Shown: positions 41,857-50,582 of the stretch, one piece after another | Layout of the letters: each line of letters opens with the position of its first letter | How positions within the stretch are numbered: the first letter of the stretch is position 1 | From: DASZHJ01 sp963735465 | GTDB lineage: Bacteria > Pseudomonadota > Alphaproteobacteria > ATCC43930 > CGMCC-115725 | Assembly: GCA_963735465.1 (NCBI GenBank) | Contig: CAVTLA010000001.1 | Coordinates: 3,596,001 to 3,660,000, forward strand | Reading direction: 5' to 3' | Length of the DNA: 64,000 nucleotides | Program-made: the position numbers and the translations under genes | Notes under the pieces: generated by a model | What the model was told of the DNA's origin: nothing | The model's database searches: none | The model's input: the letters and a program-made list of their open reading frames with translations, nothing else

Positions 41857-44192
41857 GCCCGTGCCTTTTCCGCGCGCTCGATCGCGGCGAGCAGACGGCG
41901 CGGCGTCAGCGGCGTCTCGTTGACCTCGACGCCGAGCCCCTTCAGCGCGTCGTTGACCGCGTTGAAGATCGCCGCCGGCGGCGCGATGGCGCCGCCCTCG
42001 CCCATGCCCTTGATGCCGTAGGCGGTGTAGGGCGAGGGCGTCTGCATGTGGAAGAGGCGCATCTCCGGCACCTCGGTGGCGCCGGGCAGCAGATAGTCCG
42101 CGAAGGTGGAGGCGAGCGGCTGCCCGTTGGCATCATACGGGCTCTCCTCGTAGAGCGCCGTGCCGATGCCCTGCGCGGCGCCGCCGATCATCTGCCCGTC
42201 GACCACCATGGGATTCACCAGGGTCCCGCAATCCTCGACGATGACGTAGTCGAGGATCGCCACATGGCCGAGCTCGGTGTCCACGGCCACGACAGCGGCG
42301 TGCGAGGCGTAGCTGAAGGCTCCGGTATCCACCTTGGGCCGGTAGGCCATGGTCGCCTCGAGGCCGCCGAGATCGACATCGGGCGGCAGACGATAGGGTA
42401 ACCGATACCAGGTCTCGGCGATTTCCGAGAGCGTGACCGAGGATTGCGGGCCCACGATCTTGCCGCCTTCCAGACGCGCGGTGTTGGCGGCGCATTGCAT
42501 GAGATGAGCCCCGATGGTGACGAGGCGCGGCACCAGCGCCTCCGACGCCATCGCCACCGCACCGCCCGCCATCACCATGCTGCGCGACGCGTAAGTGCCG
42601 GTGGAATAGGGCGTAAGCCCCGTGTCACCGAGCACCACATGGATCTTCGCGATATCGACGCCGAGCACCTCATGCGCCACCTGGGAAAGCGTAGTCTCCA
42701 TGCCTTGCCCATGGGAATGGACGCCGACACGGATCTCCAGACCACCGCCCGGCGTCACCCGCACCGTCGCCTGGTCGTAGCCCGGCACCAGGGAGAGACC
42801 CCAGGCGGCAAAGACGCTGGTGCCATGCGCCGACTGCTCGCAGTAGCTGGCGAAACCCACGCCGATGAGCCGTCCGTCCTTCTCGCCGCGACGCTGGCGC
42901 TCGCGCACGGCATCGAGGTCGATCTTCTCCTTCGCGGTCAGCAGCGCCTTCTGATAGTCGCCGCTGTCGTAGTGCTTCTTCGTAATGTTGTCGTAGGGCA
43001 TGGCACCTGCCGGCACGAGATTGTCGCGGCGGACTTCCCAGGGTTCGCGGCCGACCTTGCGGGCGATGGCGTCCATCATCATTTCCATCGCGAAGCAGAC
43101 GCCGGTGCGCGCCACGCCGCGATAGGGAAGGAAACCCGGCTTGTTGGTAGCGACGCATTGGGTCTTGCAGCGATAGCCCCGGAGATCATAAGGGCCCGGC
43201 AGATTGCCCGTGGCCTGACCGGTCTCCAGCCCCACCGTGTAGGGCCACATGGAGTAGGCACCGCCGTCGATGGTGATCTCCGCATCGAGGGCCAGCAGGC
43301 GGCCAGTGGCGTCGGCGTAAGCGGTCAGCTTGTAGGCGTGCTGACGGGCGTTGGCGCCGGCGGTCAGATGCTCGCGGCGATCCTCGATGTAGCGGAACGG
43401 CCGGCGGTAGGTGAGCGCGAGCCAGGCGACGCAGATCTCCTCCGGCTGCAGGATGCACTTGTAGCCGAAGGCGCCGCCCACATCGGGAGAGATGACGCGG
43501 ATCTTGCCGTCGTCGATGCCGAGGGTCTCGGCGAGACCGATGCGGATCATGTGCGGCGTCTGGGTCGAGGAGTAGACGATGAGCTGGTCCGCGCGCTCGT
43601 CCCAATAGGCCAGTACGGCCTTGCCTTCCATCGGCACCATGGCCTGGCGGGAGAGCGACGCCTCGCGTTCGATGACTACAGGCGCGCCCAGAGCATTCGC
43701 GTCGAAGCCGCTCTCGTAGTTCATGGTGATGAAGAGGTTGTCCGGCCACTCCTCGTGGGCGCGGATCACGGTCTCATCGCGCACCCTCGGTGCGTCAACA
43801 AGCGCCGGCAGATCCTCGATCTCGAGATCCACCTGCTCCAGCAGATCCTCCGCCTCGGCGCGGCCGGGCGCTATCGCCATGGCGACGGGATCGCCGACGA
43901 AGCGCACCTTCTCGTGCGCCAGCGGATGCTGCGCGGACTGTCGATAGCCCGGCAGGGTCGAGGTCGCGACGATCGGCTTGACGCCGGTGAGGTCGCCCCA
44001 GACGAAGACGGAGCTCTCGTATCCCTGGGGCTTGACGACGCGCTTCACCCGGCCGTGCGCCACCGGGCTGCGCAGGAAGGCCACTTCCTGCTGGCCCGGC
44101 ATGATCATGTCGGAGACGAAATTGCCGCGGCCGTGCAGGTGGCGCGCATCCTCCTTGCGCGCGACCCGGGCGCCGATTCCCTGTGCGCTCAT
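41853..44192 (-). CDS. Molybdenum hydroxylase large subunit (CoxL/XdhB type), set 2
   Basis: An intact 779-residue large subunit: N-terminal GARVARKEDARHLHGRGNF, the hammerhead domain up to about 150, ISPDVGGAFGYKC, PYRGVARTGVCFAMEM, GVHSHGQGMETTLSQVAHE and the catalytic glutamate in KGMGEGGAIAPP near the C-terminus. The loop is YRGVA, so this is an aldehyde or N-heterocycle hydroxylase type rather than CO dehydrogenase. It starts eight bases after the stop of the StcD-like gene, so the demethylase and hydroxylase are likely one transcript. Confidence 0.92.
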   Translation of the reverse strand: MSAQGIGARVARKEDARHLHGRGNFVSDMIMPGQQEVAFLRSPVAHGRVKRVVKPQGYESSVFVWGDLTGVKPIVATSTLPGYRQSAQHPLAHEKVRFVGDPVAMAIAPGRAEAEDLLEQVDLEIEDLPALVDAPRVRDETVIRAHEEWPDNLFITMNYESGFDANALGAPVVIEREASLSRQAMVPMEGKAVLAYWDERADQLIVYSSTQTPHMIRIGLAETLGIDDGKIRVISPDVGGAFGYKCILQPEEICVAWLALTYRRPFRYIEDRREHLTAGANARQHAYKLTAYADATGRLLALDAEITIDGGAYSMWPYTVGLETGQATGNLPGPYDLRGYRCKTQCVATNKPGFLPYRGVARTGVCFAMEMMMDAIARKVGREPWEVRRDNLVPAGAMPYDNITKKHYDSGDYQKALLTAKEKIDLDAVRERQRRGEKDGRLIGVGFASYCEQSAHGTSVFAAWGLSLVPGYDQATVRVTPGGGLEIRVGVHSHGQGMETTLSQVAHEVLGVDIAKIHVVLGDTGLTPYSTGTYASRSMVMAGGAVAMASEALVPRLVTIGAHLMQCAANTARLEGGKIVGPQSSVTLSEIAETWYRLPYRLPPDVDLGGLEATMAYRPKVDTGAFSYASHAAVVAVDTELGHVAILDYVIVEDCGTLVNPMVVDGQMIGGAAQGIGTALYEESPYDANGQPLASTFADYLLPGATEVPEMRLFHMQTPSPYTAYGIKGMGEGGAIAPPAAIFNAVNDALKGLGVEVNETPLTPRRLLAAIERAEKARA

Positions 44193-44200
44193 GATGTCGG

Positions 44201-46243
44201 CTAGAGGTCCTTCATCAACCGCAGCCCGTCGTAGACAGCGGCGTGGATGTTGCGGGACGCCACGGCGTCGCCGATGCGGAAGAGGTCGTAGGTGCCGGCC
44301 GCGTTGCGGACTGTCTTCTGCGGCCGGTGCGCGAGCAGGGCGTCCTGGTCGACCTCGCCCAGGTTCCGCGAGCCGGGCCGCAACGCGAAGTAGAGATCGT
44401 CGAGGGGCAAGGTGCCGTGCTCCACCACCACCTGGTCGACCTGGCGCTCATGGCGGGACTTGTCGTATTCACTGAAGAGCGTCGCCACCAGCCGGTTGCC
44501 GTCGCGGCGAATCTTCTCCAGGCGCATGTTGAGGGTGATGGTGACGCCATGCCGCTGAAACGCCCTGAAATAGGCGGGATAGTTGGTGCCGCCGACTTCC
44601 GGCGCCAGGATGCGCTCCGGCGTTACCAATTCAAGCTTCGATCCGGCGTCGCCGATGAACTCGGCGGCGGTCATGCCGGGATGGGCGCCGTTGTCGTCGA
44701 AGAGCAGCACGCTCTCCGCCGGCTTCACTTGGCCGGAAAGTAGGTCCCAGGTGGAGGTCGCAAGCTCGGCGCCCTCGTCGAGGAACGACGTGTTGGGAAG
44801 GCCGCCGGTCGCGACGATGACGATGTCGGGATTCTCGCTCATGACGTCGCCGGCTTCCGCATAGGTGTTGAGGCGGATTTCGGCGCCGTCGCGCTCGCAC
44901 TCGGCCAAGCGCCAGTCGACGATGCCCAGCACCTCGCGCCGGCGCTTCAAGCCCGCCGCCAGCAGGAGCTGGCCACCGGGCTTGTCCGCCGCCTCCAGCA
45001 CCACCACCTTGTGGCCGCGCGCGGCGGCAACCCGCGCCGCCTCGAGGCCCGCGGGCCCCGCGCCCACCACCACGATCTTGCGCTTCGTCCCGGTGCCGCG
45101 CGCGATCACGTGGGGCATCGTGGCTTCGCGGCCGGTGGCGGCATTGTGGATGCAGAGCGCCTCGCCGCCTGTATAGATGCGATCGATGCAGTAGCCCATG
45201 CCGACGCAGGGACGGATCTCGTGCTCGCGGCCCTCCGCCACCTTCTTCGCGATATGGGGATCGGCGATGTGGGCGCGGGTCATGCCGACCATGTCGAGCT
45301 TGCCCGTCGAGATCGCATGGCGCGCCGTCGCCACGTCCTGGATGCGCGCGGCGTGGAAGGTGGGGAACTTGGTCGCCTCCCGCACCTCGCCGGCGAAATC
45401 CAGATGCGGCGCCGAGCGCACGCCCATGCCGGGAATCACATGCGACAATGCCTCGTCGGTGTCGAGGCGGCCGCGGATCACGTTGATGAAATCGACGAGG
45501 CCCGATTTCGCCAGGCGGCGCGCGATCTCGATGCCCTCCTCCTTGGAGAGGCCGCGGTCCCAGTCCTCGTCGCAGACCATGCGGGCGCCGACGATGTAAT
45601 CGGGGCCAACGCGCTCCCGGATCGACTTCAGCACCTCCAGGGAGAACCGCATGCGGTTCTCCAGACTGCCGCCATAATTGTCGTCGCGCTGATTGGTGGC
45701 GGGCGACCAGAATTGATCCGGCAGGTGGCCGTAGCACTCGATCTCGAAGCCGTCGAGACCGCCGGCCTGGCAGCGCTCGGCGGCGTCGGCGTAATGGCGC
45801 AGGATGCGGGCGATGTCCCAGTCCTCAAGCGCCTTGGGGAAGGCGCGATGGGCGGGCTCGCGCACCGGCGAGGGCGCCAGCACCGGAAACCAGTCGTCCT
45901 TGTTCCAGACCGTGCGGCGGCCGAGGTGGGTGAGCTGGATCATGACCGCGGCGCCCTGCTCGTGCACCTCGTCGGCGAGGCGCCTGAACCATGGCACCAC
46001 CTCATCCTTGTAGGCGAGGATATTGCCGAAGACGGCCGGGCTGTCCGGCGAGATCACCGCCGAGCCGCCGATCATGGTGAGGGCGATGCCGCCTTTCGCC
46101 TTCTCCACGTGATAGAGGCGATAGCGGTCCTTGGGCATGCCGTCTTCGGTATAGGCGGGCTCATGCGCCGTCGACATGAAACGGTTGCGCAGCGTCAGAT
46201 GCTTCAACCGGAATTCTTGTAAGAGCGGATCGCTCGCAGCCAC
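44201..46243 (-). CDS. NADH:flavin oxidoreductase / N-demethylase, StcD-like (TMADH family)
   Basis: A 680-residue two-domain flavoprotein. The N-terminal TIM barrel (about 1-360) has LKHLTLRNRFMSTAHEPAY, GAAVMIQLTHLGRR, SPATNQRDDNYGGSLENR and GMTRAHIADPH; cysteines for a 4Fe-4S cluster lie near RPCVGMGYCID and GEALCIHNA. The C-terminal part has two nucleotide folds (IVVVGAGPAGLEAARVAA). It resembles StcD, the N-methylproline demethylase of stachydrine catabolism, and relatives acting on other methylated amines. The GTG at 46243 gives the family start VAASDPLLQEFRLKHL. It is followed directly by molybdenum hydroxylase set 2 and preceded 71 nt upstream by pcaB. Confidence 0.88.
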   Translation of the reverse strand: MAASDPLLQEFRLKHLTLRNRFMSTAHEPAYTEDGMPKDRYRLYHVEKAKGGIALTMIGGSAVISPDSPAVFGNILAYKDEVVPWFRRLADEVHEQGAAVMIQLTHLGRRTVWNKDDWFPVLAPSPVREPAHRAFPKALEDWDIARILRHYADAAERCQAGGLDGFEIECYGHLPDQFWSPATNQRDDNYGGSLENRMRFSLEVLKSIRERVGPDYIVGARMVCDEDWDRGLSKEEGIEIARRLAKSGLVDFINVIRGRLDTDEALSHVIPGMGVRSAPHLDFAGEVREATKFPTFHAARIQDVATARHAISTGKLDMVGMTRAHIADPHIAKKVAEGREHEIRPCVGMGYCIDRIYTGGEALCIHNAATGREATMPHVIARGTGTKRKIVVVGAGPAGLEAARVAAARGHKVVVLEAADKPGGQLLLAAGLKRRREVLGIVDWRLAECERDGAEIRLNTYAEAGDVMSENPDIVIVATGGLPNTSFLDEGAELATSTWDLLSGQVKPAESVLLFDDNGAHPGMTAAEFIGDAGSKLELVTPERILAPEVGGTNYPAYFRAFQRHGVTITLNMRLEKIRRDGNRLVATLFSEYDKSRHERQVDQVVVEHGTLPLDDLYFALRPGSRNLGEVDQDALLAHRPQKTVRNAAGTYDLFRIGDAVASRNIHAAVYDGLRLMKDL

Positions 46244-46314
46244 GGCACCTGTTCCCTGCTCGAGATGCAACCGACCGATCTTAGCCCAATGCCCCTTGCT
46301 GCCCAGCAGGAGAT

Positions 46315-47664
46315 TCAGAGCCGGGCACGGGCGAGGACGCGATCGATGACGGCGCCCGCCTCGCCGATGTAATGGGCGGGATCGAGGATGCGGGCCAGCG
46401 CGGCGTCGTCGAGATGCCGGCGGATGTCTGGCGTCGTCTTCAGCACCTCGACGAAGGGGCGGCCCGCCTTGGCCGCCGTGGCGACGGCCTGCGTCACCTG
46501 ATGATGGGCGGCGTCGCGGCCGATTTTCTCGGCCAGCGCCATCATGATCGCCTCGGACAGGATGAGGCCCTCCGTCAGATCGAGGTTCTCGCGCATCCGC
46601 GCCGCGTCCACTTCCAGACCCGCCGCCAGGGGACCCGCATGGGCAAGCGCGCCGGCGGTCAGAAGAAAGATCTGCGGCAAGGCGAGCTGCTCGCTCTGCC
46701 AGGGGCCGGTGGCGCGCTCGTGATCCTGGGCCATGGCGGCGAACAGCAGCGGTACCAGCGCATGGACGCCACGGGCCGCCGCGACGATATAGGCGCTGGC
46801 GACGGGGTTGCGCTTCTGGGGCATGGTGCTGGAGCCGCCGCGCCCGGCCTCGGCCGGCTCCGCCACCTCGCGCACCTCGGTCTGCGCCAGCAGGATCACG
46901 TCGGTCGCGAGCTTGGCGAGGCTGCCGGAGACGAGACCGAGGAAGGCGCCGGTCTCGGCGATGCCATCGCGGGCCACGTGCCAGGGCGCCATGGGTGCGG
47001 CGAGGCCAAGCTCCTCCGCCAGCGCCACCGTCACCGCGCGGCCGTGAGACCCAAGAGAAGCCAGCGTGCCGACGGCGCCGCCGAACTGCACCCTGAGGAT
47101 GCGCGGGCGAAGCTCGCTCAGGCGATCGAGGTGATCGAGAAACGGCGCCAGCCAGACCGCGCATTTGTAGCCGAAGGTCACCGGGAGCGCCTGCTGCAGG
47201 AAGCTGCGCCCGGCCATGACGGCGCCGCGATGGGCCGTCGCCTGCGCCGCGAGCGCGGCAATGAGGGCGCGCAAGTCCCGCTCGACGATCGCCAGCCCGT
47301 CGCGGATCTGCACGACCAGCGCCGTATCGACGATGTCCTGGGTGGTGGCGCCCCAATGCACGTATTTGGCGGCATCTCCGCCGGCCGCCTTGCCGAGTGC
47401 CTTGGCAAGCGCGGCGGCGGGATAGCCGGCGAGCCGTGCGCCGGCAGCGATGTCCTTCAGATCGACGCGGTCGAGCGAGGCGGCCTTGGTGATCGCTTCG
47501 GCCGCCGCGGCGGGAACGATGCCGAGGCGGGCCTCGACGCGGGCGAGGGCTGCCTCCACCTCAAGCATCCGCTGCAACAGCGCGCGGTCGGAAAACACCC
47601 CACGCATCTCCTCGGTGCCGTAGAGGCTACCGAAGATCTCCGAGTCCGCGGGGTTGACGGTCAT
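46315..47664 (-). CDS. pcaB: 3-carboxy-cis,cis-muconate cycloisomerase
   Basis: A 449-residue member of the fumarase/aspartase superfamily: GATTQDIVDTALVVQ (about 103-117) and the signature GGSSTMPQKRNPVAS (about 270-284), with length typical for PcaB. It lactonises 3-carboxymuconate, the product of protocatechuate 3,4-dioxygenase. The ATG at 47664 (MTVNPADSEIFGSLYG) fits the family; an in-frame ATG at 47709 falls next to the repeat. No good ribosome site is visible. It is separated from pcaG by the intergenic palindrome but has the same direction, so it may share the pcaCHG transcript. Confidence 0.92.
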   Translation of the reverse strand: MTVNPADSEIFGSLYGTEEMRGVFSDRALLQRMLEVEAALARVEARLGIVPAAAAEAITKAASLDRVDLKDIAAGARLAGYPAAALAKALGKAAGGDAAKYVHWGATTQDIVDTALVVQIRDGLAIVERDLRALIAALAAQATAHRGAVMAGRSFLQQALPVTFGYKCAVWLAPFLDHLDRLSELRPRILRVQFGGAVGTLASLGSHGRAVTVALAEELGLAAPMAPWHVARDGIAETGAFLGLVSGSLAKLATDVILLAQTEVREVAEPAEAGRGGSSTMPQKRNPVASAYIVAAARGVHALVPLLFAAMAQDHERATGPWQSEQLALPQIFLLTAGALAHAGPLAAGLEVDAARMRENLDLTEGLILSEAIMMALAEKIGRDAAHHQVTQAVATAAKAGRPFVEVLKTTPDIRRHLDDAALARILDPAHYIGEAGAVIDRVLARARL

Positions 47665-47686
47665 GGGGCGCGGGAGGGACAGCCGT

Positions 47687-47796
47687 GCGTCCTTCGACGC
47701 GCGGCCCAATGGGCCGCTTGCTCAGGATGAGGTAAATTTCTTTGTGCGATCACCAATCTTCCTCATCCTGAGCAAGCGAAGCGCGTCGAAGGACGC
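47687..47796. repeat. Intergenic palindromic repeat, copy 2
   Basis: The left arm 47687-47732 and right arm 47761-47796 share GCGTCCTTCGACGCGC and CGCTTGCTCAGGATGAGG in inverse orientation. The left arm contains an extra inner hairpin, GCGGCCC-AAT-GGGCCGC. It splits pcaG from pcaB. Outer and inner blocks match copy 1 (13801-13916) almost base for base. Confidence 0.85.
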
Positions 47797-47811
47797 GGGA
47801 TGCGCATGCAT

Positions 47812-48393
47812 TTATACGTCGAAGAAGACGGTCTCGCCCTTGCCCTGCAGCACGATGTCGAAGCGATAGACTTTCACCGCTCCGTCCGCGCCGTTAGCCA
47901 CGCCGAGCAGGGTCTGCCGCCGGGCCGGATCCTCGATCGAACCCAGCACCGGATCCGACTTGTTGAGTGGCTCCTCGGGAAAGTAGAGACGCGTCATCAC
48001 CTGCTTCAGGAGGCCGCGGGCGAAGACACGGACGCCGATATGGGGCGCCTGCAGCGTGTTGCCGCGGCCGGGCACGGCGCCCGGCCGGATGGTGAGGAAG
48101 TGGTAGCGGCCGTCCTTGTCGGTGGAGCAGCGGCCGAAGCCTCGGAAATTCGCGTCGACTGGCTTCTCCTGGCGATCCTCGGGATGAGCGTATTTGCCGG
48201 CGGCGTTGGCCTGCCAGATCTCCAGGATCGCGTCGGGCACCGCCGCGCCGCCGCCGTCGGTGACTCTGCCCTCGATGCGGATCTTGTCGCCGAGCGCCTT
48301 GCCGCCGCCGGTCAGATCGGCCCATTCGGGATGGTCGAGGCCGAATTTGAAGAACGGCCCCGCGGTCTGCGATCCCGTGGGAATGAGCCGCAT
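47812..48393 (-). CDS. pcaG: Protocatechuate 3,4-dioxygenase alpha subunit
   Basis: A 193-residue intradiol dioxygenase subunit: TGSQTAGPFFKFGL at the N-terminus, the dioxygenase beta core with IRIEGRVTDGGG, ILEIWQANAAGKYAHP, YHFLTIRPGAVPG and the C-terminal RFDIVLQGKGETVFFDV. The alpha subunit lacks the full iron-ligand set, as expected; iron is bound by PcaH. Together they open protocatechuate between the hydroxyls to give 3-carboxymuconate. It starts two bases after the pcaH stop. Confidence 0.95.
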   Translation of the reverse strand: MRLIPTGSQTAGPFFKFGLDHPEWADLTGGGKALGDKIRIEGRVTDGGGAAVPDAILEIWQANAAGKYAHPEDRQEKPVDANFRGFGRCSTDKDGRYHFLTIRPGAVPGRGNTLQAPHIGVRVFARGLLKQVMTRLYFPEEPLNKSDPVLGSIEDPARRQTLLGVANGADGAVKVYRFDIVLQGKGETVFFDV

Positions 48394-48394
48394 C

Positions 48395-49099
48395 TCAGAT
48401 CCCCGCCGGGGTCTGTTCGCGGCCCCTGAGCACGATGTCGAAGCGATAGCCCAGCGCCCATTCGGCGACGCTCAAACTCGGCTCATAGGTCGCGATCAAT
48501 CGGCGGCGCGCGGCCGCGTCGGGAACGCTGTGGAAGATCGGGTCGTACTGCATCAGGGGGTCGCCGGGAAAATACATCTGGGTGATGACGCGGGTGGCGA
48601 AGGCGGGACCGAAGACGGAGAAGTGCAGATGCTGGGCGCGCCAGGCGTTGTGGGTGTTCCGCCAAGGATAGGCCCCGGGCATGATGGTGACGAACTGGTA
48701 CTCGCCGTTGTCGTTGGTGACGACATGGCCGGCGCCGACGAAGTTGGGATCGAGAGGCGCGTCGTGCTGGTCCATCTCGTGCGCGTAGCGCCCGGCGGAA
48801 TTCGCCTGCCAGAGCTCCACGAATGTCCGCGGGATCGGGCGGCCATGCTCGTCCAGGATCCGGCCGGCGACGATCATGCGGGCGCCGATGGGAGCGCCCT
48901 TGCCCTGGCGCGTCAGGTCGACTTTCTCGGTGCCGGTCCAGCCGTCGGTGAAACCGGGGCCGGTCACTTCCGTGAGCGTATGCTCCAGGCGCACCAGCGG
49001 ATTCAGCGGCGCGCGCTTGACGGTGCTGCCGTAATTCGGATCGAGGTAGGGCGGGTCCTCGCCGGGACGTCCGCGCTCGTAGCCCACCACATCGCTCAT
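48395..49099 (-). CDS. pcaH: Protocatechuate 3,4-dioxygenase beta subunit
   Basis: A 234-residue intradiol dioxygenase beta subunit. The Fe(III) ligands are visible in SAGRYAHEMD (Y105), PGAYPWR (Y144) and AQHLHFSVFG (H157, H159), each offset by about three from the Pseudomonas enzyme (Y108, Y147, H160, H162). It binds iron and catalyses ring opening with PcaG. Its start overlaps the pcaC stop by four bases, giving the order pcaC-pcaH-pcaG. No PcaQ-type regulator is next to it. Confidence 0.96.
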   Translation of the reverse strand: MSDVVGYERGRPGEDPPYLDPNYGSTVKRAPLNPLVRLEHTLTEVTGPGFTDGWTGTEKVDLTRQGKGAPIGARMIVAGRILDEHGRPIPRTFVELWQANSAGRYAHEMDQHDAPLDPNFVGAGHVVTNDNGEYQFVTIMPGAYPWRNTHNAWRAQHLHFSVFGPAFATRVITQMYFPGDPLMQYDPIFHSVPDAAARRRLIATYEPSLSVAEWALGYRFDIVLRGREQTPAGI

Positions 49100-49491
49100 G
49101 GCCGCGCCTCCTTGTCCATCTCCGCCAAGACTTCCTGCGCATGATGAAACGCGCTGTTGCCGGCGGGAACGCCGGCATAGACTGCCACCTGCATCAGGAT
49201 CTCCTTGATCTCGTCCCGCGTCACGCCGGTATTCGCCGTGGCGCGGATATGCAACCGCAGCTCATCGGTCTTGCCCAGCGCCGCCAGCATGCCGATGCAC
49301 AGCATGCTCCGTGCCCGCCGGTCGAGGCCCGGCCGGGTCCAGATGCTGCCCCAGGCGTATTCGGTGATGAAGGTCTGGAAATCCTCGGTGAAGGGCGTGA
49401 TGCGGCTCTTCGCGCGCTCGACATGGGCCTTTCCCAGCACCGCCGAGCGCACGTCCATGCCGCGCTCGTAGAGTTTGGTCATCAAGCCCAT
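49096..49491 (-). CDS. pcaC: 4-carboxymuconolactone decarboxylase
   Basis: A 131-residue CMD-family protein: ERGMDVRSAVLGKAHVER near the N-terminus, FITEYAWGSIWTRPGLD, RRARSMLCIGMLAALGK and RDEIKEILMQVAVYAGVPAG. It decarboxylates 4-carboxymuconolactone to the beta-ketoadipate enol-lactone. GGAGGAG about 8 nt upstream picks the ATG at 49491; another ATG nine bases on is possible. Typical PcaC without a fused PcaD domain; the enol-lactone hydrolase gene pcaD is not in this window. Confidence 0.93.
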   Translation of the reverse strand: MGLMTKLYERGMDVRSAVLGKAHVERAKSRITPFTEDFQTFITEYAWGSIWTRPGLDRRARSMLCIGMLAALGKTDELRLHIRATANTGVTRDEIKEILMQVAVYAGVPAGNSAFHHAQEVLAEMDKEARP

Positions 49492-49682
49492 GCCCCGTCT
49501 CCTCCCACCCGATCCGGCGCGCAACCGCCACTGCGAGCCATATTATCCTCGCATGACCGGCACGCAATCGGCATCGCGGCCGAGGGCCAAATTGGTAAAT
49601 TCCTGGAAGGCCTTGATCGCCTGTCGCAAAGGGTGGTCTGATCCGGGGGTTCCTCGAATCCGGAGCATGACAGGAGGCGGAA

Positions 49683-50576
49683 ATGCGGACGGGACAGGCT
49701 CGCACCGGCGACCGTCAGCCGCGCGTGACCCCGCTGCCGGCGGCGCTCGGCGCCGAGATCGGTGACGTCGACCTCGCAGCCCTGAGCGAGGTGGAATTCG
49801 CCGTGGTCTCCGGCGCCCTCGATCGCTATTCCGGCCTGCTGATCCGCGACCAGTCGCTCACCGACGAAGACCTCGTGGCCTTCAGCAGCCGCTTCGGCAA
49901 GCTCGACCACGCGCCGGTGCAGGAGAACGGCCGGACCTTCGTGCCGGGCATGCCCGAGGTCTATGTCGTCTCCAACATCCGCGACGGCGAGGGCAAGCCG
50001 ATCGGCAGCCTCGGCGCCGGCGAGGCGGTCTGGCACACGGACATGTCCTATCTGCCGACGCCGCCCGACGCCTCGCTGCTCTATGCCCTCGAGGTGCCCC
50101 CCAGCGGCGGCGACACCTGGCTCCTGAGCATGAACGAGGCCTGCCGCACGCTGTCGAAGGATCTCCGCAGTGCGGTGGCGGGAAAGAGCGTTAAGCACGA
50201 CGGCACCTACAATTCCGGTGGCTACCTGCGCGCGGGCGTCGCCGCCTCGGACGATCCCCGCACCTCCGTCGGCGCGCTGCATCCGATCATCTGCGCCCAT
50301 CCGCGCACCGGCACGCCGACGCTTTACCTCGGCCGCCGGCGCAACGCCTACATCGTGGGGATGTCACTGGCGGAGTCCGACGCGCTGCTGGACGCGCTCT
50401 GGGCCCACGCCACGAAGCCTGAGCATGCCTATGTCCATCGCTGGCGTGTCGGCGATGTCCTGCTCTGGGACAACCGCTCGACCATGCACCGCCGCGATCC
50501 CTTCGACGCCGACGCGCGGCGGCTCATGCACCGCACGCAGATCGCCGGGAAGCAGGCGCCGATCCGAGGAGACTGA
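49683..50576 (+). CDS. TauD/TfdA family Fe(II)/2-oxoglutarate dioxygenase
   Basis: A 297-residue dioxygenase. The iron facial triad is WHTDMSY (H118, D120) and the distal histidine in NRSTMHRR (H269); the 2-oxoglutarate arginine is likely in ARRLMHRTQI. Family members hydroxylate taurine, aryloxyalkanoates, alkyl sulphates or betaines. AGGAGG precedes the ATG. It is convergent with a DMGDH-like gene and divergent from pcaC across a 191-nt gap. The substrate cannot be told from sequence, though its setting suggests a methylated or aromatic compound. Confidence 0.88.
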   Translation: MRTGQARTGDRQPRVTPLPAALGAEIGDVDLAALSEVEFAVVSGALDRYSGLLIRDQSLTDEDLVAFSSRFGKLDHAPVQENGRTFVPGMPEVYVVSNIRDGEGKPIGSLGAGEAVWHTDMSYLPTPPDASLLYALEVPPSGGDTWLLSMNEACRTLSKDLRSAVAGKSVKHDGTYNSGGYLRAGVAASDDPRTSVGALHPIICAHPRTGTPTLYLGRRRNAYIVGMSLAESDALLDALWAHATKPEHAYVHRWRVGDVLLWDNRSTMHRRDPFDADARRLMHRTQIAGKQAPIRGD

Positions 50577-50582
50577 CGGCCC

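Noticed and set aside
44201..47356. 1051-codon frame upstream of the StcD-like protein
   Set aside because: The N-terminal 370 codons are a shadow of pcaB in another frame; family sequence starts at 46243.
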